DNA of 23,042 bases. Origin: Lojkania enalia. Lineage: Eukaryota > Ascomycota > Dothideomycetes > Pleosporales. The notes beneath the pieces were generated by a model. The model was given only the letters and a program-made list of their open reading frames with translations, made no database searches and was not told the DNA's origin. The stretch covers positions 52,173-75,214 of the forward strand of contig ML986746.1 in assembly GCA_010094045.1 (NCBI GenBank). The letters run 5' to 3'. Positions 1-12,097 of this stretch are shown piece after piece (position 1 is the stretch's first letter; each line of letters opens with the position of its first letter). The translations under genes were made by a program, and so were the position numbers.

Positions 1-2745
1 ACCTATTAAATAAATAATTCGGCTATTCCCCTTGCGTTAATTATATAATAGTAGGGGATAGATACCGCTTATTTAGACAGGCGATTAATTACTACTATAA
101 TCTAATTATATCTGGACTTATCTATAGAGAAATCCTTAAAGTTAATATACAGGTACTATATTAGTCGATTTAGTATAGGAAGTAGGTAGATAAAACCTAG
201 GGTTCGGGTTTATATTAGATAAGCTTTACGATATAGGATGTAATTCTGTATATATTGTTTATAAGTAGCCTCTATACCCTTCTAGTAGTACTTCTAGGAT
301 AGTAACTAATAGATTTTAGTAGCGCTTAGGTGTGCGGAGGATACTTAGTTGTAAGCCTCTTATATAAGTCGCGTATAAAGGCCTGAATCTAATAGAATAT
401 ATAAGTAATTATTATAGAGGAGTAGTCCGTTCTCTATCCGATACTTGTAGAGTAGAAGTATACGTTCCTGCGTAAAGGAGGCTCAGTTTTCCTATAGTAA
501 TACGTCGATCAACTCTAGAGAGTCTAGCGATATAACCTACTCCTAGCCTTTAATAACGTTTAGTATAGCCGCTTAAGTTGTTGTTTAGGTAATATAGGAC
601 TAGGCTAATTCGGTATTAATTCGGGGGTGAAGTCGATGCGGTTTAAGTAGGACTCTTAACCGGTTATCAGTTTAAGCCGCTTTTAAGTTTTCTATATCTT
701 GTTCGCAACAACTGAGGATATCTACTCTAATATTATTCTTACCTAGGGTATACTCGATTTAGAACTGATATTAAGCTAATTCCTCAGTCTAACGAACTTA
801 ACAAGTATTAAGTACCTTCGTAGTTATAAAATATTCGAGTAAGCGATGATTGGTGTATACTAGAGTCCTAGTAGCTACCGAAGTAAGTTCTACCCTCTAT
901 TACTTAAACATAGTAATAATTGCGAACAGTTCCTTATCGTAGATCTCCTAGTTTAATTCTAAACCGGATAGAACCTTGCTATAAAATACTATAGGGTACT
1001 ATTTTCCGTTAGGATGTTTCTGTAATAGTATTCCTGCAACTATTCTATTAGAGGCGTTAGTTTCTATTTTTATTTCTAACGCAGGGTTAAAGTAGTAGAG
1101 TGTAGGTATACTTAATAGGGCTAACTTTAATTTCTTAAAGGTAATATTACATTCTAAAGTCTATACGAAAGAGGTTATAGGGCTCTATAGTACGATAATT
1201 AGCTTTGCAACACGCGAGAATTCCGGTATAAACTGTCGATAGAATCTAGTAAAACCTAAGAAGGATTTTACACCCGTTATAGTAGTAGGTAGCTACTAGT
1301 TGTGTAGTACTTCTACCTTCTCTAGATTAACCTTAAGGCCTTTATTTAAGAGGATGTAGCTAAAGTATTTAGTTCGGGTAACATAGAATTCGCTCTTCTT
1401 AATATTAACTTATAACCCTACTTAACGTAATCTCTTAAGAACTTTCTTAACGTAGATAGCATATATCGCCTCGTCTTCAAAATAGATAAAGATATTATCT
1501 AGGTAAGCAATATAGAAGTTATCTAGGTAGTCGATTAGTACGTCGTTTATATAGCGCTGGTAAGTTACTAGACCGTTATATAATCTAAAAGGTAGAACTT
1601 TATACTTGTAGGTTCTATATTGAATCCGAAAGGTAGTATATTCTTTAGAACTAGGGTCTATTCTAATCTTGTTAAAGGCCGCGCGAATGTTAAACTTAGT
1701 AAAGATTACTACCTTAGTAGGTTTAGATAAGAGTTCATCTATACGTGGTATCGGATATACGTTCTTACGGGTAAGAGTATTAAGTTTACGATAATCTACG
1801 CAGATATACAGGTTACTATTAGGTTTACGGACGTAAAGGATAGGAGATATAAAGAAGCTCCGACTCTACTTAATATACCTATACTATAGATTATCTATAA
1901 TATACTTCTTAGTTACCTCCAGCTCCTCAACGTTTTACTTATATAACGGGCTGTAACTATTAGGGAGGGGTTCCGTAAGGATAATCTTATAATTATAAGA
2001 GTAGTATTCTAGTAATTAATAAGCCGCAGTTTTGCTAAATATATCCTAATACTTATAGTATTTAGATGGCAATCGGAGATTTACCAGTGCTTCGTTTTCA
2101 GCCTCGTCTTCCAACTCTGGGACTTACTTATCTTTGATTAGCCGCTCAATTTCGTATAGAGATATAGAGAAAAACTCGTTCTCTTTCCTCTTCATATTAA
2201 AGTAGAAAGTATTAGCTAAGATAAGAGCGATAATAGAAGAATAGACTTTCTTCAGATCGGGTTCGGACTTTGTTTTATACAGGCGTATAGAAACTCTAAG
2301 CTTATTTAGACTATAGGCTATAGAAGACTAATATAGTTTTAGCAGTTTTAGTAGACCCTTAATATAATAGATAGTTAGACTGCGGGACTACTAATACTAG
2401 TCCTTTTCCTATAGAGCGTCGCGTCGCCAGATATCTAGCTCTACCTCCTTATCACATACTGGCTAAGTTAATTATATAAGAAGAGGAGGTGAAGGATTAT
2501 AAGTAGCAGGATACTTAGAGGGCTATATAATCTGATTCTTATCCGTATCTAGCAGGAGTTAAAAACAATATAACTATTTAATACCAATAATACAATCCTA
2601 AGTACCTAGATCTATAACAACAAATAGGTAGTTTTAGATAGTTCTCCTATCAATTCGCAGGTGTAAGCGGATATACTAATTAACTAGAGTTTAGATTCGG
2701 TCCTGAAAACCTTTAATAGTGATTTTAAAGGGTAAGCGCTGTATC
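1..2745 (-). pseudogene. Element 1 pol (protease-RT-RNase H-integrase), broken
   Basis: Reading leftward on the minus strand: the protease-like region (about 2740-2500) has TLVN where a TLVD catalytic start is expected, then DCIIG. RT (about 1960-1400) has VDYRKLN, motif A FTKFNI at about 1677-1703 in place of the usual LD, and YLDNIFIY at 1482-1505 in place of YLDD. RNase H (about 1180-700) has ETNAS instead of ETDAS, then YDKELFAI and YTNHR instead of YTDH. Integrase core (about 170-1) has YINFKDF and VVINRLSK, where D is expected in place of N in both. These Asp-to-Asn changes are G-to-A transitions, many in a TpG context, as RIP would produce. Several in-frame TAG/TAA codons and at least one likely frameshift near 600-680 confirm a pseudogene. 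The role in the intact family is reverse transcription and integration of the element. Confidence 0.88.
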
Positions 2746-2999
2746 GATATATATAGGGCTTAGGAGAGTAATCTAGCTACCGTAGAATTAAGGAACAGGA
2801 AGCTTTAGGCGCTAGTATTAATAAGGGCGTTTAGTTGTATACTAACGCCTTTTAAACATAGAATAGTAGGGATTCGGAAGTACTTTCCTCTAAATAAATA
2901 CGACAAATTAATGTTTAATAAATTATACTTACTTAAGCCTAGGATAGAGAGTTTTCTTAGGCGTCTCCGTTTCCCACCCGAGAACTATCTGGGTGGTAC

Positions 3000-4030
3000 T
3001 CGTTTACGTCTAGGAACTCTTCTTCCTTAATCTCCTCTTATTTAACCTCTATCTCTTATATTTTAAAGACTGTATATTTATTCGCGAAGTATTCTAGTTT
3101 ACTATAGTTATAGTAATTACCTAGGATTATATATCTTTTAGATGCGGGAGTCTTACTAGGTTGTTAAGGAGCGATCGTAGTAGAATGAGGTGTTAATACT
3201 AGAGTAGATCGGGGTAGTATTAGATTATAGGTCACCTTAGATAAACTTTTAGAAACCTTCTAGTACCGATCCGAATTTATTTTAGCTGCAACCTATAGGC
3301 TGGCAGTTTATTCCAGAAGGTTAGGAACGCTCCTCCTTTCTATATTATAGGCTGTTAAGTAGGCGACTATAGCATTAAAGGAGCCTTTCTATATAAGCTT
3401 AAAGCTAAGGTTTAGTATCCTCAGGCTGGGGAGAATCTTATCCTATAGGTAGAAGAACCACTTAGATTGGGGTACGGATCCCCTAATAGCTGTACTAATA
3501 AAGCGAGCTTTGAAAGTTGGGAACGCTTCTCTCTTATTTATCTTTAGGACCTGAAACGCCTGTCGCGCCTCTATCTCTTTATTACCTATAATAAAATACG
3601 ATCGTAGAAGTAAAATCATTTCTTCGGCATTCTTAAACCGATACTGGTCCAATTCAGCTAGGTATTTTAGCTCTAGATACCCTTTCGCAGTACTAGAGAT
3701 ATATCTCTATACTAACGCTATATGTATACGCTCTATCCGATAGTAATCTATATTAATCTTAAGTCGGTCTAGGATCAAGGCTCGCTATTATTTAAATATA
3801 GGTTCGTTGCTATCCGTAAGGCTTTTAATCTTAGGCGTATATTTAGTAAGGTAGGCTCGAGGGGGCTTAGGGGTGGCTGAGAGATTTCTTACTAGGGGAG
3901 TTACAAAAGTTTCTTAGTATATTATCGGTTCTAATTCGGTAGTTTATAGAGGTTAATCGGGACTAATAGTTCTCTATTATATTAAGTATACAATCTCCTC
4001 TTGTAAAATTGCGATTTATTCCTTAAGGGT
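3000..4030 (-). pseudogene. Element 1 gag, broken, with one surviving open stretch
   Basis: Gag forms the particle that packages the retrotransposon RNA. A coiled-coil-like N-terminus (reads like IAILQEEIVYL, about 4020-3985, with stops) is followed by the capsid region. The part from about 3790 to 3340 resembles the retrotrans_gag family: DRLKIN, a stop, STAKGYLELKYLAEL, then a 69-codon stop-free run at 3443-3652 containing FKARFISTAIRG and SKWFFYL. That run opens on TTG, so it is a fragment of the larger frame and not a separate gene. The C-terminal zinc knuckle at 3074-3118 reads YYNYSKLEYFANKY: all four CCHC ligand positions have become Tyr. Identification as gag rests on this order and on the motifs. 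Confidence 0.8.
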
Positions 4031-4531
4031 TTATTTGCTCTAATTTCCCTCCGAATTAGATAGGTTCTTTATTATAGGCCTTATAGAGAGGGGTCCGCCT
4101 GTCGCAGGGCCCCCTATAGGAGGTAACGGTTGTTCCACACGCGTAGATAGAAGTTTACTCTTACTACGACTTGCGCGTGTATCGGTTCTAGTATAGGAAT
4201 TAGAAGGTAAATTATAGTCAGATATCGGCGGTTGCTTCCGATTCTGATAGGTTATTAGTAGTCTCCGAGTTTCTACCTAGGCGTACTCTACGCGGCTTTT
4301 CCGAAGGCAATCCTAATCGTAGGGGATAGGAAGTTCTAAACCTAAAGGCTTCAGTTAATAGAAGGTCTCTAAGATCCTATCTAGGTAACTAAATAATTTG
4401 ATGTAATAGTATATAAGTATTATAATCTAAACTAAATCGGGCGTATCTCGGACTTAGATGTATTCAAATAAATAATCGATACGATATTATTAAAGAGGCC
4501 GTTACTAGTAGTATTAAGTTCTTCTATATAA

Positions 4532-4810
4532 TGTAACAGCGTAGGTAAGATAATAGGTCCAAATGCGGTACAAATCCACTCAGAGGCATATAGGAGTACG
4601 TGGGGGATTAGGGACCTAGGAATTCTATTAACACCTATAGGCCTTGTACGAAAGGATATAGAAGAACTACTAAGCTACTTATAAGGGAGTATGCAACTAT
4701 ATACGGAAGGGAAAAGGGGAAGAACCGGGGGTAGGATAAGATAAGCGAAAAGCTTTGGGATAAGGTTGTATATAAAGCTTTTCGTGGAACGATTTCTTTG
4801 CATTGTTACA
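4532..4810 (-). repeat. Element 1 5' LTR (279 bp)
   Basis: On the minus strand the segment begins TGTAACA at 4810 and ends TGTTACA at 4532, the TG...CA inverted ends expected of an LTR. It lies immediately upstream of the element's gag and abuts foreign sequence at 4811. The second LTR is outside the window, so the inner boundary is inferred from the terminal motif alone. A tRNA primer-binding site should start at 4531 but is not recognisable, perhaps because of RIP. Confidence 0.7.
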
Positions 4811-5592
4811 AACTTCTTAGAAGGCTTTTTCTTATTTATTTCTCTATATAAAGGTAATATCTTTCTTTAATAGTTAAGTTAGGAGTATAGTTATATTACT
4901 CTAATTATTAATAAAGATTTAATAGAAGTTATAAAATTCTATAAAGGATTAGATATCTTTAACTAATTTTAGAGTTAGCTAGTCTCTAATTACTACTAAT
5001 TTATTTAGGTTTATTTATAGTTATTCTAGTTTAATAATAAATTCTAAGTAGTCTATTCTTATAGTATAGAATTTATACTTCCTTACTTTAAAGTATAGTT
5101 TTACTACTTATAATATATATAGTACTTGTTTAATATATTTCTTATATTCCTATTTTATTTTTAAATATATAAGAACGTTATCTAAATATATTATATAGAA
5201 TTATCTAAGGTAGAGTTTTAGTACTTTATTAATTTATTTTTAGAAGGTAGCTAGTATATTAGTAAGTTTAAATAGTATAACTAGGTATTTAAAAAGTCCC
5301 TTTTTTATTCTAAATGCTATTTTCTATTTATCTTCTTCTTTAATATAGATTTAATAGTACGCGTTCTAAATATCTAATTTTATAAAGATAGTAGTTTCTC
5401 TTAATTAGTTTCTTAAGTCACGAATAAATAGTAAAGGATATTAATCCTTAATTATAATATTATTAAGGGTGTAATAATCGATATATATTTATAGGTTAGT
5501 TATTCCTTTCTTATTTATAAAGAGTATAGGGTATACTACTAGTAAGTTTAATTCTTTAAATATTTCTTTTTTCAGGTGTTCGTCTATATATT
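4811..5592 (-). mobile_element. Element 3, pol fragment (RT region) left of element 2
   Basis: The minus strand of this 782-bp segment is colinear with 8719-9500 of element 2, with no net length difference. It covers reverse transcriptase: VDYYTLNN, KLDI with the first catalytic Asp kept, and YLDN (about 5165-5195) in place of YLDD, with several in-frame stops. It stops just before RNase H, where element 1's LTR begins. The end at 5588-5592 (ATATT) is one copy of the target duplication made by element 2, and the other copy is at 12467-12471, where the rest of element 3 resumes. It is therefore the downstream half of the same element. Confidence 0.9.
5588..5592. repeat. Target-site duplication of element 2, left copy
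   Basis: ATATT directly precedes the 5' LTR and recurs at 12467-12471 after the 3' LTR. Removing the element and one copy rejoins the reading of element 3 without a gap, matching positions 8719-8723 in the intact relative. Confidence 0.9.
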
Positions 5593-5961
5593 TATTACAA
5601 GCATTCTTACTAGAACTCCTATACTAGACCTAATTAAGATCTAGAACTCTATATAGCTAGAAGAATAAGACTAGTATAAGGTATGTAACGCGTTTAATAG
5701 CTTAGTTAACTAAGTAACTAAATATACTTAGTAGCTTAATTAACTGAATAACTAAGTAAGAAAATAATAAGGGAACTAAATTATATTTAATAATCTCGTA
5801 ACTCTAATCTTTATAGCTCTTTATAGTTAATTTAAATATCTTTTATATACTCTACTTATATACTTCTATTATAAGCTTATAAGAATAATATACCTTACAG
5901 CACGTAATTACCCTTAGTTATTATTCCGCCCTGTACCTAGCTAAATAGAAGGGCTGTTATA
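5593..5961 (+). repeat. Element 2 5' LTR (369 bp)
   Basis: It starts TATTACAAGC (a RIP-changed TG start) and ends GCTGTTATA (a changed TGTTACA end). It aligns along its full length with the 3' LTR and with the 368-bp LTR of element 3 at 15229-15596. It contains a 34-bp unit, repeated twice at 5696-5759, built around the palindromic motif TTAGTTAACTAA. The primer-binding site after 5961 is not recognisable. Confidence 0.93.
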
Positions 5962-6059
5962 CTTTAACTACCCTTGTAAGGCTAGAAGAAGTAAGACTAG
6001 TTAGACTACCCTAGTTATAAGGAAAGAGATACTTTTGGTAAGTAATATAGGAAACTTAC

Positions 6060-7110
6060 GCAAGCAGAATATCGGGATTAGCTAGTAAAACTACCTCTTT
6101 AGAGGTAGGTATAATAACTATATTTATAAGAATATAGAACGAATTAGTATAATAATAGAAATAGCTAATTCTAGTAGATAAATAGATAAGAAGCCTAAAA
6201 GAGACTTAAGACAGCCTTTTTAAAAGTCTTAAAGGAATATAAGAAATAGTTAATAGTAAATAAGGGATAGAACTTATAGGAATTATCTAAAAACTTAAAT
6301 ATATCGAAAGAGTATTACTAATAATATATTACTAACGATAAATTAAACTAGTACTACTCGATAAATTTAACAGAACTAGATCTAAGCTTAAAGGATTCCT
6401 AGTAATAGTAAAAATCTATATTAACGCTAACTTTAATATTATTTAATATAAAAACGAGAAAGTACTATTTATAGGAGTATACTTAACAGGTAAACTATTT
6501 AACTAGTTCTAGTCCTTTCTAATAGATTTTAAGAACTATGTAGAAGAATACTAGAAGAGTAAAACTAAGGTAATATTTACAAGTCTAGTATACTTCTAAT
6601 AGAAACTTAAACTAGCGTTTAGAGATATTAATAAAGTACGAGTAGTAGAAGATAGACTTTATAACCTAATTTAACTAGAATCTATTACCTTATATATATC
6701 GAGTTTCTAATAGCTCTTAAATAAAGTTATATAGGACGACTATAGTATAATAGTAAAGTTCTATAGAGGATTAAAAATAGAAATAAGAAGAGTAATAATA
6801 TATATAGAGTAACCGTAGGACCTAGTATTATACTTCTAACTAGTAAAGAGAATTAATAATAAATTATACTAGTTTAAAAATAAGAAAAGATAAGTATACT
6901 ACTAAAGAGTATATTTTTTAATAAAGGCTGCTGATGCGGGTAGATCTATAAATTTAAGTGCTATTAGAGAAAAGAAGCCTAAATTATAGGTAACTTAGGA
7001 AAAGAAGACTTAGAAAAAAGATATTAAGTATTATAATTGTTAAAAACTAGGATATATAGTAAAGAAATATTAAAGTAAAAAGAAAGAAAAAAGAAACCAG
7101 CCTATAGAAG
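6060..7110 (+). pseudogene. Element 2 gag, broken
   Basis: This region follows the 5' LTR and leader. The best landmark is the zinc knuckle at about 7026-7070, which reads KYYNC, stop, KLGYIVKKY: a CCHC box in which the first Cys, the His and the last Cys have become Tyr and the residue after the second Cys has become a stop. Upstream, short stretches match the corresponding part of element 3 on the other strand. The start codon cannot be placed and stops are frequent. In the intact family this protein is the nucleocapsid and particle shell. About 1 kb between the knuckle and the protease (7110-8150) holds low-complexity, Lys/Glu/Tyr-rich remnants with no domain that I can name. Confidence 0.75.
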
Positions 7111-8149
7111 ATAAACTGCAGGAAGTAAGTAAAGAAAAATTAGTTACAACTATAAGATATAGAACCTTATATTAGTTCTTCTATAACGAAGACGAGTGTT
7201 AAATATACTAACAACTTAAAGAAGCTATAGGATATTAGCCTTAAAAGAAAATATAACTTATAGTAACATAGAAATATATAAAAAGATAGCTAGAAGAAAT
7301 TTAAAAAACACCTAATAAGGATAAAGAAATAAATACCCTATTATAAATAGAAGAAGCTACTACTAGAGTACTAATACCTAAGCTAGCACCTAGAGTATAT
7401 TCTATATACTAACGAGGAATAATTGAGTATAAATAGGGAATACTAGTTCCTATAGCTACTCTATAAGATAAACTACCTATAAGATTCTATAATAAGAATA
7501 GATTAGAATAAGATATTATTAACATTTACGAAGAATAGTAAAATATCTACCCTAGGGAAATCCGCTTCTTATATTTCCAAAAATAGATAGAAACTATAAA
7601 AATAGTAGAAGAGTATCTTAGTATAATAGATTAAGATAAGGCTGCGTATATAGTACGGAAAGTAGTAGCCTTCTTATAAAACGAAGTACTAGTAAAATAC
7701 TAGATACTAAAAGTATTATAATATAAATAAGAATAGAACTACTAGATTAGAGAAGATAATAACCTATATATAAACTAACATTATCTAGTATATTTTAAGA
7801 TAGTATAGATATCGTGTATTAAACGATAATATAAGGCCTACTAAGGAAGAAAAGAAAACATAGGCATATAGCTAAGACGACTAAATAAAGACGAAGTACT
7901 AGAAAACCCTATAAAGTAAGAAGCTATAATAGAATAGGAAGTTACTAAATAAACTTAAAACTATATAGTACTTAAACTTAAACCTCTATTACCTAAAGTA
8001 TATATTAGAGGAAGACTATAGTATAAATATCTAAAATAGAAATACCTGAAATATATATCTATAAAAGAAGTAATAACTTACTAGCCTAAGATAACTTAGT
8101 TATACAGAAATATAGAAGAATACTACCTTATAATACCTAAATAGTACTA

Positions 8150-11100
8150 TAGTTATAAAGTATATATATTTATTAATAGTAGAGTAATAAAAAATTTTAT
8201 AGCTAGTAACTATATTACTAGAAAAGGAATACTTATAATATAACTAGAACGACCTTATATAATTTAAACTATAAAAGGGAAAGATTTCTAGAAGAAAGTT
8301 ATATATACTATAGAACTAGAAGAGTTTAAAATTCTAGAAACAACCTAATAAGGACAAATATTCTAAATTATAGAGATTACTAACTATAATATTATCCTAG
8401 AAATCTTATAGTTAAGAAAAGAAAACCCTTAGATAAATTAGTAAACGGGACGAATTATCCTTAAAAACTCTAGCTAACTAATTAAGGAACAACTCGCTGT
8501 AATAGTAAAAGAAGTAGTAAAAGAATTATTCCTAATAGGAAATATATTATATAGTATACCTAAGGAATACTAATAATTAATAAAACAGCTCTAAGAACTA
8601 CTATAATATCTACCTAAACATAGAGAATATAATTATAAAATCAAATTACAACTAAAAAAAGAATCTAGATATAGACTAATATACAGCTTAATACTAAGGG
8701 AAATAGAGGCTCTAGAATAATATATAGACGAATACCTAAAGAAAGAAATATTTAGAGAATTAAACTTACTAATAGTATACCTTATACTTTTTATAGATAA
8801 GAAAGAAATAACTAACCTATAAATATATGTTGATTATTACACCCTTAATAATATTATAATTAAGGATTAATATCCTTTACTACTTATTTATAATCTAAGA
8901 AACTAATTAAGAGAAGCTACTATTTTTATAAAATTAGATATCTAGAACGCGTACTATTAAATCTATATTAAAAAAGAAGATAAATAGAAAATAGTATTTA
9001 GAATAAAAAGGAGACTTTTTAAATACCTAGTTATACTATTTAGACTTACTAATATACTAGCTACCTTCTAAAAATAAATTAATAAGGTATTAAGATCCTA
9101 CCTTAAACAATTCTATATAGTATACTTAGATAATATTCTTATATATTTAAAAATAAAATAGGAATATAAGGAACATGTTAAATAAGTACTATATATATTA
9201 TAAGTAGTAAAACTATACCTTAAAGTAAGAAAATACGAATTTTATACTATAAAAATAGACTATTTAAGATTTATTATTAAACTAGGGCAACTATAAATAG
9301 ACCTAAATAAATTAGTAGTAATTAAAGACTAGCTAACTCTAAAATTAGTTAAAGATATCTAATCCTTTATAGAATTTTATAACTTCTATTAAACCTTTAT
9401 TAATAATTAGAGTAATATAACTACGCCCCTAACTTAACTATTAAAAAAAGATATTACCTTTATATAGGGAAATAAATAAGAAAAGGCCTTCTAAGAAGTT
9501 AAGAAATAATTTTAGCAGGAACTGGTACTAAAACTCTATAACCTAGAAAAGAAAGTTTTTATAGAAACCAACGTATTAGAAATAAGAATAGCTAGAATTC
9601 TTATATAAATCTATAATAGGAAATAATATCTAGTAGTATATTACTTACGAAAACTTATACTAGTAGAGATAAACTATAATATATATAACTAAAAACTTCT
9701 AGCTATTATAGCATGCTTTAAAGAATAGTATATATACTTATAAGGAGCGAAATAGTAAACTAAAGTCTATTACAATTATAAAAACCTTACTACCTTCTTT
9801 ACTATTAAAACTCTTACCTCTAGATAGGTTAAATAGTTATAAAAACTAGCTATATTCGACTTTAAGATTATCTATATTAGTAGAAAATAGAACTAAAAAG
9901 TAGATATACTAAGTAGACTACCAGAATATAAGTAAGAGAAAGGAACTACAGCTATACTACTAAGAAGATAATAAGATAGAAGTATAGTATATAATTACCT
10001 ACAACTTATAATAATAACTATTACTAAAGAAGTAAGCTGGATAATACTAATTAGATTAGTAATAGACGGGATACCCGAAGAACTCTAAGAATAGAAACTA
10101 GAATAGATAGATAGACTACTATACGTCTACAATCGAATCTATATACTAGTTAAAGTTAGAAAAGAATTTATTAGGCAATTTTATAAAGCTTCTACCTATA
10201 GATACTAAGGAATAGAAAAAACGCTAAAATAAATCCTTAGGGGATTCTACTTTCCTAAAGTAAGAGAATAGGTAAAAAATATATTATAAGAATATATAGA
10301 CTATTAATAAAATAAATCTAATAGATATATACTTTATAAACTATTATAAAACCTAGAAATACCTACTAGATTATAGATAGAAATTACTATAGACTTTATT
10401 ATCAAGTTACTAAAGTTAAAAAATTACCTTAAGGGAGAAGTATACAACTCTATTATAATAATTATAGATAGACTTATAAAATATACCTACTTTATCCCCT
10501 ATAATAAAATATTACTAGTAGAATAAGTTATAAATATCTTCCTAAAATAGATTGTAGTATAATATAGAGTACTCTAAAAGATAATTATAGACTAAAATAC
10601 TAAGTTTACTTTAAAGTTCTAGTAGATAATTATAAACTTACTAGGAATTAAATATAAAATATCTATAGTATTTTACCTATAAATAGATAGATAGATAGAA
10701 TAAATAAATTAAATAGTAGAGTAATACCTATAGTACTACTTTAACTATAAATAAAATAATTAGATAATACTACTACTAATAGTATATCTCGCGTATAATA
10801 GTACTATATATAGTATAACTAGAGTATTACTATTTATAGTAAACTATAAGTATAAACTAAAAATATATAACACTCTAATTAAAGTAGTATTATAAGTACT
10901 CTAAGTATAAGAATGAGTCGAGATTACTTAATAAATATAAGACTTACTAAAGAAAGACTTCTAGTTCCTATAATATACTATAAAAAAATACTATAATAAG
11001 AAATATAAACAACTACCTTACTTTAAGAAGGGAGAAAAAGTTTAGCTACTAAGACGAAATATTTAAAGTAAATAATTAAGTAGTAAACTAGACTATATTA

Positions 11101-11410
11101 AAATTAGACTATATAAGATTAAAGAACAAATATTACCTGTAAACTATTAACTTAAACTACCTACAACTATAAAAATCTACTTAATCTTCTATATCGTGCT
11201 TATAGAAAAGGTACTTTAAGATACTAAACTAGTAGTATATAATATAAATATATACGGAGAAGATCGGGAATAGAAAGTTAAGAAAATAATAAGATATAAG
11301 ATATAAAATAGTAAATAATACTATCTAATAAAATAGTTAGAAATAAATAAATACAGAAACTTATAGAATAATACCTAAGAGCTAGAAGAAAACCTTAACC
11401 CTATAGTATT
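8150..11410 (+). pseudogene. Element 2 pol with C-terminal chromodomain, broken
   Basis: Domains in order. Protease: active site at 8169-8186 reads FINSRV where IDSG is expected. RT: YVDYYTLNN at about 8826, KLDI at about 8929 with Asp kept, YLDNILIY at 9123 onward in place of YLDD. RNase H (about 9530-9760): ETNVLE instead of ETDAS. Integrase (about 10130-10960): a degraded zinc-binding start, then ITIDFI, IIID and QIE in the positions of the three catalytic acids. Chromodomain (about 11260-11400): reads YLIK followed by stop, then ELEENL, matching the YLVKW...WEPEENL pattern with Trp codons changed to stops. Most stops are TAG or TAA and are explained by CAG, CAA or TGG with one transition. 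The integrase triad survives while protease, RT and RNase H have each lost an Asp to Asn. Confidence 0.9.
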
Positions 11411-11487
11411 ATAGATATATTATAAAATCTAAATTTATAAAGAAAACCTAGAGATAGAATAGTAGAATTAAATAGTATTAGTTATAT

Positions 11488-11760
11488 TATAGGAGGCAAT
11501 TCCGCTTTAGAAAGAAGACCCGCCTTATAATCTACCTTCTTTTCCTCCTTAAACTGCTCCTACGCACGTTTATAACCCTCCGCTTACCTATACTTTACTT
11601 ATTTACAAATCTTATAAAGGCGCTGAATTTTTACGTAAGCTACTACCACCTTATTAAAAAGTTGCTCTAACTCCTCTTAGGCTAGACAGATCTCCTCTTC
11701 TAACTTTACAACTTCAGTATCCTGCTTTGCTACTAGGAAGAATTAGAAACGAACTAGCAT
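11488..11760 (-). pseudogene. Antisense coding-like tract inside element 2, unknown coiled-coil protein
   Basis: Between the chromodomain and the 3' LTR the plus strand loses retroelement character, and the minus strand reads as one frame of about 91 codons from an ATG at 11760 with five interruptions, each TAG or TAA and each one transition from a Gln codon. The reading is Glu/Lys/Gln-rich with heptad-like spacing (for example TEVVKLEEEICLA and AYVKIQRLYKICK), suggesting a coiled coil. I do not recognise a named family, although short charged coiled-coil proteins of this style are common in filamentous fungi. It is richer in GC than the surrounding element. It may be an accessory antisense ORF of the element or a captured host exon. 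Confidence is in the coding character, not in a function. Confidence 0.5.
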
Positions 11761-12082
11761 TATAGGACCGAAATATATAAGTAATCTAAGTATCGCGATC
11801 TGTATTATATAATAAATATATACTAGTATAAAGGTACTCTAAATAATATAACTTTTTAGATATCTCCTTCTTATCTATTTTATAAGTTAACCCCTTATAG
11901 AAATACTAAGAATAAGGTATAATTATTTTACCTAAATAGTTTATATAATTAGTATAATAGTATCTATTTAGAGTTAAATAATAAAGGGGAGATATTAGGA
12001 ATATATATAATCCCAGCGAAAATAGCGTATTAACTCTACTATATATTAGTTTAGAATAGGAAAACTCTTAGACTAAAAGTTT

Positions 12083-12094
12083 AGAAGGGGAAAG
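12083..12094 (+). other. Polypurine tract of element 2
   Basis: AGAAGGGGAAAG lies just upstream of the 3' LTR start at 12098, where the plus-strand primer of LTR elements is located. It is one of the few G-rich runs in the element, because purine tracts lack the CpA/TpG sites that RIP attacks. Confidence 0.8.
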
Positions 12095-12097
12095 TAG

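Larger units (their letters stand above)
1..4810 (-). mobile_element. Element 1: degenerate Ty3/gypsy LTR retrotransposon, cut by window start
   Basis: On the minus strand the order from 4810 leftward is LTR, gag, protease, reverse transcriptase, RNase H and integrase, the usual Ty3/gypsy order. The integrase core is interrupted by the window edge, so the 3' end and second LTR lie outside. The outer end at 4810 abuts sequence of element 3 without a gap, showing that element 1 inserted into element 3; AACTT at 4811-4815 is the expected 5-bp target duplication, but its partner is outside the window. Stops are scattered through every domain, yet long stretches stay in frame, so decay is mostly by transitions rather than indels. 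It is visibly less AT-rich than elements 2 and 3, which suggests less RIP or a more recent insertion. No chromodomain can be judged because that end is missing. Confidence 0.9.

Noticed and set aside
3443..3652. A stand-alone 69-residue gene
   Set aside because: It begins on TTG, sits in the middle of a gag frame that is recognisable on both sides, and is simply a stretch without a RIP-made stop.
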